A program made the position numbers and the translations under genes. The notes beneath the pieces were generated by a model. It worked only from the letters and a program-made list of their open reading frames with translations, did no database searches and was not told the DNA's origin. From assembly GCF_050436995.1 (NCBI RefSeq), contig NC_134745.1, forward strand, positions 4,278,001-4,342,000: 64,000 nt of DNA, read 5' to 3'. Position 1 is the stretch's first letter, and the number at the start of each line of letters is the position of its first letter. This document shows, in pieces, positions 47,801-57,312 of the stretch. Origin of the DNA: Anticarsia gemmatalis (taxonomy: Eukaryota > Arthropoda > Insecta > Lepidoptera > Erebidae).

Positions 47801-49654
47801 CGAGGCAAGTATCATATCTCTCTTGTTGCCTACTGTTAAGTAATAAGTATAAGAAATTAGCGAGATAAGGAGAGCCAAGGAGCTCGGTAAATTGTGGATC
47901 TCGGCTGTCATTTTTAAAGGTCTTTGACAGACGTTAACAGTAGTCAAAAGCTTGTTAGTCTGACAACCAATCTTATCGAAGGCTATCATGTTATAACCCA
48001 GGTAACTGGGTTGGGGAGGTCCGATAGGCAGTAGCTACTTGTAATATCCAGCTGCATCAGGTGAAAGTGGAAGCCGAGTCCAACATAGTTGGAAGACAGG
48101 CAATCTGATTAAATGCTAAAGAGCAGGCGGGGCTCCGCTTGCGTTTTAATTTGGGTAAAGAAAAGGATTTCGGGGATAATTTTCAATTTTATTTAATTGA
48201 TATCTTTTACAGGTTCTGGTGAATAGCCCCAACCACTGGGTACCAGCCAGTGGATCCAACATCCCCCCCAACGCTCTTCCCGGCGGCACCGACAAGGGTG
48301 AGACGTACTACATCGGTCGCGCGCGTGTTCAGGGCGCGCTCACTTGCGGCAAGGTGCATCCATCGCACGCCGTCTGCTACGTGTCCTTCGACGGCAAGGA
48401 GCATCACTTCGCTGACTATGAAATACTGATTAACAAACCCCAAGGTAATAAAGCTATTCACATTCATACGAGTGCAGCAAATTGAATATACAATTAATAA
48501 TCCTATGTTTTACCAAGTTAAGTAGCTCATCGAACATGCCGCCGCAATTTGCGTGAGCCTGCAAGTCTCTGATGTTCCAAATTGAGAATTTTGCAAACAT
48601 TACACACGAGGCTCTCTACTAAGTTGTTGAACTACAGTATCGTATAATTGTCAAATGTGGTTTGAAAAATTTTGTTTCTAATATCTTACTTGCCCTACAT
48701 TTTATGAAAGTAATTAAATAACTGTACGTACTACATAGTATATGAATTTGTCATTTTATCTACAACAGATCCTCACTGGGTAAAGTGCAGTAACGGCTCG
48801 ATGCCTAGTGGTGCTGTTCCCGCTGGAGTAGACTTAGATGGCAAGGAAATGTTCGTGGCCAGGGCTCATCACGACAACTGCCTGGTTCCCGGCAAAATTA
48901 TCCCTTCACGGGACAGACACGCCTATGTTCCTTATGATGGTAAAGAGCACCATAAAACTGAATACGAGGCAAGTATCATAACTCTCTTGTTGTCTTTTGT
49001 TAGGTAATAAGTATAAGAAGTTAGCGAGATAAGGAGAGCCAAGGAGGTCGGTAAATTGTGGATCTCGGCTGACATTTTTATAGGTCTTTGACAGACGTTA
49101 ACAGTAGTCAAAAGCTTGTTAGTCTGACAACCAATTACCGAAAGCTATCATGTTATAACCAAGGTAACTGAGTTGGGGAGGTCCGATAGGCAGTAGCTAC
49201 ATGTAATATCTAGCTGCATCCGGTGAAAGTGGAAGCCGAGTCCAACATAGTTGGAAGACAGGCTAATCTGATTAAATGCTAAAGAGCAGGCGCGGCTCCG
49301 CTTGCGTTTTAATTTGGGTAAAGAAAAGGATTTCGGAGTTCATTTTCAATTTTATTTAATTAATATCCTTTACAGGTTCTGGTGAATAGCCCCAACCACT
49401 GGGTACCAGCCAGTGGATCCAACATCCCCCCCAACGCTCTTCCCGGCGGCACCGACAAGGGTGAGACGTACTACATCGGACGCGCGCGTGTTCAGGGCGC
49501 GCTCACTTGCGGCAAGGTGCATCCATCGCACGCCGTCTGCTACGTGTCCTTCGATGGCAAGGAGCATCACTTCTCCGACTATGAAATATTGGTCGACTAC
49601 TTTACCGATGAAAATGAAGGTATTGTGCATCCCGGCGAGTCGAGTGTCGCTTAA
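44883..49654 (+). CDS. Six-repeat DM9 (DUF3421) protein made of three tandem exon pairs
   Basis: Predicted exons: 44883-44895 (ATG TGT TCA GTC G), 46192-46391, 47083-47314, 47605-47804, 48213-48444, 48769-48968, 49376-49654; 451 aa, all junctions in frame. Each pair is a DM9a exon (200 nt, PHWVKCSNGSMP..AVPAGVDLDGKEMFVARAHHDN..PYDGKEHHKTEYE) and a DM9b exon (232 nt internally, VLVNSPNHWVPASGS..GRARVQGALTCGKVHPSHAVCYVSFDGKEHH..YEIL). Internal DM9b exons end INKPQ at CCCCAAG|GTAAT. The last one instead carries the ENEGIV tail seen in the gene at 27620. DM9a donors are GAG|GCAAGT. Only the first pair has a promoter and start exon, and only the last an AATAAA (49742-49747), so one transcript is the simplest reading. 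Unspliced reading past 47314 would stop after two codons, giving a possible two-repeat isoform. No signal peptide. Multivalent lectin-like binding is plausible but inferred. Confidence 0.75.
45003..45212 (+). repeat. 5S-rRNA-derived SINE in intron 1
   Basis: AACGATCAGTGGGTTAAGC followed by CGCGGTCAATCTATAGATGGG-type text and GGGTGACCGC reproduces the order of the 5S internal control region. The body has GAACTGAGCGTCTC, TTCGGAGGGCAC and a GTTAAGCCATGTCAAAGGCC end. A second family from the one at 28573; shared with 18255-18427. Confidence 0.6.
45386..45700 (+). repeat. Complete tRNA-derived SINE with 15-bp target duplication
   Basis: Flanked by exact TAGTTGTCATAGTTG (45371-45385 and 45701-45715). 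The tRNA-like head carries an A box TAGCCGAGTGG (45394-45404) and a B box GGTTCGAACCC (45438-45448). The body contains AACGGTGAAGGAAAACATCG and the tail CAGCAGTGGGACATTAATGG. The clean duplication suggests a young insertion in intron 1 of the DM9 gene. I recall this family from Helicoverpa-type noctuids. Confidence 0.85.
46436..46692 (-). mobile_element. Short non-autonomous Helitron, copy F (intronic)
   Basis: Reverse orientation: CTAGCTGACCCGCGCAACTT at the left and ..CTTTATAAGTATAGA at the right. It begins 45 bp after the GC donor of exon 2 of the six-repeat DM9 gene. Confidence 0.8.
47880..48105 (+). repeat. 5S-derived SINE fragment in intron 4
   Basis: TTGTGGATCTCGGCTGTC..GACAGACGTTAACAGTAGTC..GAAGCCGAGTCCAACATAG is the body and end of the 28573-28868 family without the 5S head. 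Copied with the exon pair to 49043-49268. Confidence 0.6.
49043..49268 (+). repeat. 5S-derived SINE fragment in intron 6
   Basis: Duplicate of 47880-48105 with a few substitutions and small deletions, carried along by the tandem duplication rather than inserted anew. Confidence 0.6.
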
Positions 49655-50224
49655 ATTGCGCTGCAATTTCCGACGGTCTCACCAGACCTTTTTAAATTCG
49701 CTTTATAAACATGCAATTTTGTGTATATCAAATTATTAATCAATAAAGTATTTATGCATAATCCTGGTTTCATTACTGAAATAATCGTGACAAAATTTCC
49801 GATAGATATCTTTAATCCTATAAATCGGTCAAATGACGTAAATCAGAAAACCTCAGCATAAAATTCTATTCTGAAACATTTGAGAGAACGTAACCAAATG
49901 ATCCGTAAATTGAATTCAAATATTTTTTTAATCTGAGTACCCAAGACTCTACATTTTAAAAGAGGTTAAATAATACGACTATTTACTTTGAGGCAAGGTA
50001 GGTAGACCCCAGATTACAGATATTTTTTGGCTAAAATTATAAAAATGTGGACTATTTGGACAAACTTCAGAAAAGTATTTTAAGCACACTAGCGTCATCT
50101 AACCTAAATGTATTGAAACGCCTACTGTATGAGTGTTCTACAACGCACATTTCATGAAGTACATGAAGTTTGTAATAGATGGCGCTCAAATACTGAGCTT
50201 AAAATTATTTAACATTTTTCATAA

Positions 50225-50667
50225 GGCCCAGCGCAGACAGACCGGAATAATACTCGCGCGGTCTCGAGCATTTTCTTTACGGCTCGCGGATGCTCGAGCA
50301 TGCTCGCGACTGCTCGAGCCTGCGCGAGGAAAACTTTCTAGGTTACCATTCTTCATTAAACAGGACAGTTTTCGTGAAAATTCGTCAACGATGGTAGACT
50401 GGGCCATGATTATAATTGCTCTTTTGACTAAAGAAGAATAAAAATGACGTTCTCTCTCTTTAAACTCAGTAACAACATTGAAATTTTTCGTACGATGCTC
50501 GCGCGTCCTCGAGTATGCGCGGGGATACCCGCGCATCCTCGAGGACGCGCGAGCATTTTTTGACAGGTTCAAGCAATTATGCACTTTATTTTAATTAATT
50601 TAAAGTTGATTTTCAATTGCGTTAAAAAAATCCTCTCCGCTGCGCTCCTCTTGGTCTGCGCTGACCC
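50225..50667. mobile_element. Harbinger-like non-autonomous element
   Basis: Inverted ends GGCCCAGCGCAGAC (50225-50238) and GTCTGCGCTGACCC (50654-50667) are flanked on both sides by TAA (50222-50224 and 50668-50670), the 3-bp TWA duplication typical of PIF/Harbinger. Both subterminal regions are crowded with TGCTCGCG/CTCGAG motifs. A short frame in the middle ends MVDWAMIIIALLTKEE, similar in style to the transposase start at 323-595. No catalytic domain. Confidence 0.65.
50496..50555. repeat. 60-bp near-perfect palindrome
   Basis: TGCTCGCGCGTCCTCGAG on the left mirrors CTCGAGGACGCGCGAGCA on the right around GCGCGGGGATACCCGCGC. It lies inside the Harbinger-like element and can fold into one long hairpin. 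Confidence 0.8.
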
Positions 50668-51308
50668 TAAGTGTTTGCACTCTATTATTTCAATGAAGGA
50701 ATTTAAAATTATATTTGTAATGACTCCGATAATCTCGCAAATGCAGAGTGATCTTTCAAGTTGTAATAAAATTAAGCGACATCTATTGGTAGTATGTAAA
50801 CTTTACATGGTCTTTTATCTCTATCTGAAGACATAGATGTCACTGTACGCTAAAGAAAATTATTTACTTTTAAATTGAAAATAAGTATAAACATAACATA
50901 ACGCCTGTTATACTGGTGTAGGCAGATATGCATGATATACACCCGCGCTTCGCGGTTAATATGTTAGTCCCATGTAACAGGAGATGAGCCTATTGCCTTA
51001 ATTTATCTGCCTCGTTACCAAAGTCTAGACTGTTATTGATAAATATCGTAAAATAAATAAGAAAAAGCAAATAAAACTGCTCCACCCAGCAATCGAACGT
51101 GAGATCTCGAGATCAGCAGTCCTCTGCCTACAGCTTCTGGTATAACAAGCGTCATGTCTTATATGTATGTATCGTATTATATTCAAAGTATGACAAGTCA
51201 TACCCTAAGCTGTGGTGATTACGAAGGTGTTTTGTTTCATACAGCATCGACACGGGGGTAATTGCACCGCTTCCTCTGCGACATCATTTAGTGCAATTTT
51301 GCGTAGTT

Positions 51309-51317
51309 TATATAAAA
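51309..51317 (+). promoter_or_regulatory. TATA box of secreted-protein gene
   Basis: TATATAAAA, 55 bp upstream of the chosen start codon at 51372, which suits a short 5' UTR. Confidence 0.5.
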
Positions 51318-51371
51318 CGTAGGAGCCACGCAATGAAGCCTTATTGTCTTATAAAATATACAAGTGACATC

Positions 51372-54154
51372 ATGACGAGACTATTGTACTTATGTTTGAC
51401 TATTTGTGGTAAGAATTCAAGTATTTTTATTATAAGTTGGTACTTTTCGTGGGTTAAGAGTTTGTTTTGCCTTTTTTGGATCCGTGTTTTGGTAAAGGTT
51501 ATTCCCCCATCTTTTGTTTTGATAATAGGTACGGGCGTTTAATTCCTGGTCACATTGAAATTTTTACAGGTCTATACTTACGTAATAAGGCTTGTTCTCC
51601 TTCTTTACCCACTGTTACTTAACACGACCACTTCCATCAATTTTTTTTCAAACAAATTAGGTAGTAGGGGAGGGGCCTACCTATTGCTATAATAAAAATA
51701 ATACAATTTATCGATTACTGTTCCAATATAGAAATAATTCTAACCATCGATGATGAATGCACAAGACTTGATATCGAAAAGGTTTTACATATTTATTCCG
51801 TCAAATTAGATTGCAGCTGGTTGGTACAGCAATAAAAAATGTAATAACGCCATTAAAAAATTAAAAATCAAATATTAAAAATAAAACTTAAATGGCATTT
51901 TTATATTTTTTTGAACAGTAACGACCAGTATTTTTGGCGTCAACAAAGAAAAGGTTGAAATATTCCTAAAAATAATCTATTTTCAAAGTAAAGTACAAAA
52001 ATAATCACTTGTTCGTCATTTCTTTTGCTAATATAAACATTTGTACTTAAGTAGAGCCAAAGTATCTACGCGTTATTTTATTCGTGTGGGAAATAAAATG
52101 GCGCATACGATACTATTGTTAAAGTCCGTCTGTATTTCAAATGAAATTCAACATAATTCCAATGAAATATGATTTGTAGGTACGACTGTAAATGTATTTT
52201 CGGCGCCATATTTTCATTTCCTATTCACACTCTCGAATCTTTTGAATTCAATTCCGTGTTCGAGCTTAAAGGAACCTATTCAGTGCTTTATCATTAATAT
52301 GAGTGCTATTTTTGGAGACAAGTAGAAATGGAGTGAATAGAAATCGAGTTTTAGCATAGATAAAAGACAAACCCACCCCAAGGCTTACCCTTGACATTGA
52401 CACGTAGACCTTGAGTGTACGGATCTTTTCAACTAATGTCAGGGGCAAATCGTTCTTTTATAAGGAAATACTTACTGTTTTTGGTACTAAATACAAACAA
52501 GTTCCCAAATGACTGCCGTATAGGTTATTTATAAGTAGGTACTAATTCATAAATACATAAGTTTATAGTAATATGCTTTGCTATGAGTTAAGTAGAGTTT
52601 AAAGAAGGAACATCTTGAGATTTCTACTTACCTAATTCTTGTTACTTTTGCGTAAATAAATAATACATTTAGGTATAATAGGATCTTATTATCAGGATGA
52701 TGTGACGCAGTTCTCAGTTGAATTTTTCAACCCTACCTTTGTCATTATGATATTAAATTAACGTTCAGCAGTTTGAAAGTATTGGATACAAAATAGGTCT
52801 CTTATAAATAACCTAAAATGCTAGAGAATCTTGATTGCAGTTCTCGTTGGTACGTGTCATGCCGTTTCATCAAAAATGGACTTCGGTGAGGACCAGGAAC
52901 CGGTTGTAGTTGAAGCTAATTCTACTAAGGGAGAAGACGAAGATGTTGAAGTGAAACATACTATTGTAGTGTCGACCAGACTTAGGAATAACAACAGAAG
53001 AGGTCTTCATAGTTCTAACGATGGTAAGATTCTTTAAATAGTTTTTGTTCACGGCTTTATTCATGTTGAAAGATTTTCACTTTATAAATTTTCATCACAT
53101 TACAAAATAATATGTTAAGATGTTGAAATTTTCTGTAGTTGTGATTTTCAATTAGCTTTGATCTTCCTATGAGTCTCAGTGGTACAAGAGATACAAAACT
53201 CATACCAATTTTAAAACGATTAAATAATATGTAGAGGTTCCACAATGCACATGTATTTATGTAAGCTACCTACAAACTATCCCAGTATTAAGTTACGTTT
53301 CAACAATTTAGTAGTAGCAGTAGTTTCTTAAAAAAGTTAAAAATAAACATACTCACAAACTTTCGCATTTGTTTTTAGTTAAGTCTGTATAATAAATATA
53401 TGAATCATTGCAAACGTGTTATCTCACGTGTATAGGTTTCCTCCTGCATTTTTTGCTAGTATATCTATTTAATTATTTGAAGGTCTCCATTTTATTAATA
53501 ACAAACAAAAAATGCAGTCTTTATTTCCCAGAATGTTGCTAAAGGTCTAAAATAATAAGTAGTTATAGAGATAATAACAGTGTAATTGACACCAAAGATT
53601 TTAAAAGTGATTGTACAACATGTGTGAATGGTTTATTCTCAGGTGGTATGGGAGCTTTAACGTACAAATTAGACGCCAAAGCAAGGGATGATAGTGGAGA
53701 AGTTCCTGTAGTAAATGGATATAAATCAGTAGAATCAACTCTTATTCGAACTCCAGATACAAGGCACAAGCCTCAAGCTTTCCCAGATTCTGTGATCATT
53801 AACAGAAACATACAAGATGAATACGACATATACCCTAATTACGTCAACATCCCGTCGCAATGGAAGCCTTCTACGTTCTACAACAACATCAACTGGAACA
53901 ACCAAGAAGTACCACTAAACACCGAATATGCAGGATTCAGAAACACTATCAACAGCAGACCGGCGTATCAAACTCCCGGGAAATTCCACAGAAGAATATC
54001 AGATGACGGAATGAAAGAGTTTTACTGTAAGAAGTGTAGAGAAATGCAAGGTTTCAGAGGTTGTGTACAACAAAGAAGTAATCCTTGGTCTCAAATACAC
54101 GAAACAACGACTGCAAAGATGAAGATAGATGGTAAATTGGCGAAATTAAACTAA
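51372..54154 (+). CDS. Unrecognised secreted protein
   Basis: Exons 51372-51408, 52841-53023 and 53643-54154 (donors GTAAGA and GTAAGA; acceptors ATTGCAG and TTCTCAG; both introns phase 1) give 243 aa. The first exon was chosen because its frame and phase join to complete a signal peptide (MTRLLYLCLTICVLV, then GTCHAVSS) and a TATA box stands upstream. An acidic stretch follows (EDQEPVVVEANSTKGEDEDVE, with an N-glycosylation-type NST), then a large last exon rich in Asn, Tyr and Pro (NIQDEYDIYPNYVNIPSQW). Near the C-terminus is a FYCKKCREMQGFRGC cysteine motif. I do not recognise the family. It looks like an insect extracellular or structural protein. No canonical AATAAA was seen soon after the stop. 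The gene converges on the minus-strand gene at 55144. Confidence 0.75.
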
Positions 54155-55143
54155 TACGTCGTGCGGTCATTGTTTTTGTTCATCCTCCGTACTTTGTAAT
54201 GGGTAGAAAAAACTGAGATGTTATCTCAGTGACCTTGAAACGATGCTCTGAGGTTGAAGGTATGGTAGGTATATGATGGGCGAATAATTGTTCACGTTTC
54301 CAGGTATTCATTAATGTTTTTGAATCACGATATTGGTTCGACATGATTGGGAGTACGGAGTATAGTATAATAGGTACTCAATGATATCACAATTAATAAC
54401 GTAAATAATAATGTAGTTATGAAGTATGTATCCGGTAAGATGTCCGGTCGGATACTAGGTGGGTACATTTAAATTGTTCTTGCGTTTTTCAAGATGATGA
54501 GGTAAATGAACTTCTTATTGTTATACGTATAAAAAGTAGTCTGGTAGTTATTTGAGACGAAAAATAATTAGTTTTACATTTTGGAGAGAAATATGCACAT
54601 CCAATTATTCTTCTTCGTAATTAATTTTGTAACATTATTAATGGTTTGAACACATTTTCTAACATACAAAGATATTTATGTTATACAATCTTCTTACAAT
54701 ATTCTTAATCCAGGTATTTTTTTTTTATCTTTTGATCAATTACGAGTACATTATTCAGCAGCACCAAGTAATAATACTAAAGTACTTATATATCAGAGAC
54801 TCTAAATATAAATCGATTAAACAAATGAGTCAAGAAAAATACCAAAAACACAAGCAATTAAAATATCATTAGTGCGTAACGATCGGTAGTTTATAACATC
54901 TGCAGAACAAATGAAAAACCAACAAACATTCAATCATTTTATTGACATAAATTAAAATGATAATGTTCATTTTATACATCGTTTAAATAAAAAAATAACA
55001 CAATATATGATAATTTGTACGCCTCTACACCCTGTTATTAAATACATCGAAACTATATCGTTGTCAAAATTCCCGCCATTTTAGCTGTCATCATGAGATC
55101 CATTTTTAAAAATTACGGTGAAGGCGTTTGGGTACTTGTCTTT

Positions 55144-57312
55144 TTAGTCTTGAACCTTGTACTTGGTTACTTTGCCGTTGTCGTTGACCACTGTCTCGGA
55201 GCCTCTATGGCTGATAGGCTGACCGTTGACATTGGACGAGGATGCGTAGGACTTACTAGAGACGGCATAGTAGCCTCCTGGGTTGCCTTGATTAGTGTCC
55301 GAGTAGTGGCTGATCCGGTTCACGTTTGGTGAATTCTGCAAGTTGAATAGATTTTGTATTTTCGATTCGAGAATTTAGTAATCTATTTTAGCGTTACACT
55401 TAAAGGCTTTTTATTTTTAACCTTAGAGTTTGATCAATTAAAAGTTACTATTCATATAACTATTCATATGTTTTGTAAACAACATTCTTAACAGCAAAAA
55501 AGGGTTACATTAGAGAACAGAACATAAATTGTAGTCAATATTTACATTAACATCATTATTAATACATAAACAAGTATTGTATTCAATATCTTGGCCCGAT
55601 GTGTGTTTACGAAGGTCCATTGAATCATACTATCATGCAGTTTAGTCACGACACGGACGATAAGCCTACGTCATTCACCCACCGCCATGTAAATATCAGT
55701 ACGAAACTGTGCGAAAAAATGTCCTTTTAAAGCTTGAATGTCAAAATACTAAAGCACTTAGCACTCCTCCATGATGTGAAGATCATTGCTAAAAATATGT
55801 ACAAATGGAAAGATTTTTTGTGATGGTGATCTTATTTCAAATGTTATGTCAATCTTTGTATGTAAATAAGTGTTTAATAAGAATCTGTGAAATATTATTT
55901 TGGCAATGTTGGCAGTTGATGCGACACTGATTTGTCCTAACTCCTAAATAAGTTATTTATTGTATCTGTTTTAAAATAGAGTATATTTTTTATACCTATC
56001 AAAGAACTTATGTATATAATACATTCAAACAAATAATGCAAATACTATAAACGACAGATGAACATTAATTTAAAAATAATCTACAAAAACAAGGATCAAC
56101 AAAAGTAACAAAGTAAATGGCGAATTCGTGATTTGATCATTATAAAGTTGTTAAACATAACAAGAATGAGATTTTCCCACAGATAAGCAAACCTTACCGG
56201 ATTGGCTGGGTTGATAGCGGCCACCTGATGTCTGAATCCTGGTCCGGCCGCGGCACCCGCGAACGCACTGTTAGGGAAGTTGGGCATTCCGAACGCGAAG
56301 TTATTGAAGTTGGGGAAACCACCGAATCCTCCTCCGTAACCACCTCCGTACCCTCCCGCGAATCCTCCGAAATCGTTGAACTGAGGCTGCGGTAACCTGG
56401 AGGCGAAATTTTCATAATAACCAGCCTGATTCGACGATATGTCGAAGGCTTTTCTTGCAGCGTTGTACGCTAGCCTCTGATTTTCTAAATTCGAATGGAA
56501 CACCCTGGAACCACAAACAATTTATTCAAACACACGTAACAGTTGAAATGCTAGATGATGAAGGCTGAGAAGCGATAGAGAAGGCCTTGGCAGGAGAAGA
56601 TTGTTAGAATAAAATAAAATTGAAAATTACCACTACAGAAGACACGCCCCGGTCATGCAGGGGTTTAAAATTTTACCTTAATTCAAAGGGGAACATAGGA
56701 TGGAAGGGACGAAGTATTGGCAGAAGTGGTCCAGTCAGCCGACTTCTAAAAAAAATAATTGCTGGTATTATAATAGGATATTGAAATTATAAGGCAAGTT
56801 CCTAATAGCCTTGATAGTGCAGGACTCAGTTTTAATCGGTCCTTAATATAAGAGTGCTTTAGATGCAAACTACTAGTGTATAGTGAATTAGTTCTACAGT
56901 TAATGAGTCGTGTCAATAAATCTAACAATTGCGGCATCAGACCTAGCAGACGATAGACAAGATAAAGGTACACGTAGAACGAAAGCCTGAGCTCCCTTCA
57001 CCACGGAGCACGGCACGACCTCCACCGGAAGCGGGTAGCTTCGTATGTTCATCTCTTACTCTTGTAGTAAATTCTCGAGGTTCGAGAAGTAAGAAGGGTA
57101 GAAACTGTCGCCTTGGTATCCGAAGTCGTACGGGTTCGCGTATCCGTAGCCGTACCCAGGGAAAGCGGTGTCCGCGAAGGGCACAGGGTCTCCTGAGCTT
57201 TGGACCACCTTGCCGTCCTTAGTGCTGTACGTGCCCGAGTACTTCTTGCCGCTAGAGTCTGTGTATGCGAAGGCGCCTCCTCCAGCTGATGATGCAAATG
57301 CTTCTGTTTGCC
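55144..57312 (-). CDS. Gly/Ser-rich secreted-type protein (3' three exons, 5' end not located)
   Basis: Exons in transcription order: 57060-57312, 56198-56504, 55144-55335, with donors GTAAGA and GTAAGG and acceptors TTTCAG, TTCCAG and TTGCAG; the phases agree at both visible joins. The first visible exon needs a phase-1 partner upstream, presumably the signal peptide, which I could not find. Visible protein: QTEAFASSAGGGAFAYTDSS and DGKVVQSSGDPVPF, then a Gly/Tyr-rich run (FPGYGYGYANPYDFGYQG). This is followed by SNLENLLQEVFHSNLENQRLAYNAARKAF (interrupted by an exon join), GGFAGGYGGGYGGGFGG, and a Ser/Asn-rich C-terminus (SSKSYASSSNVNGQPISHRG) ending KVTKYKVQD. Composition suggests a cuticle, silk or other extracellular matrix protein, by inference only. 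AATAAA is at 54938-54943 (complement). Confidence 0.7.

Larger units (their letters stand above)
47315..49600 (+). repeat. Tandem duplication of exon pair plus introns
   Basis: The segment around exons 4-5 and the segment around exons 6-7 are direct copies with a spacing of 1163-1164 bp (exon starts 47605/48769 and 48213/49376). Introns match as well as exons, including an embedded SINE fragment. Exons 2-3 are a further, older copy: exon 3 and intron 3 resemble exon 5 and intron 5, while the intron between exons 2 and 3 differs. Confidence 0.85.

Noticed and set aside
47083..49654. Three separate two-repeat DM9 genes at 46-49.7 kb
   Set aside because: Only the first pair has a promoter and ATG exon, only the last has a poly-A signal, and the splice phases join the pairs. 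Kept as an alternative only.
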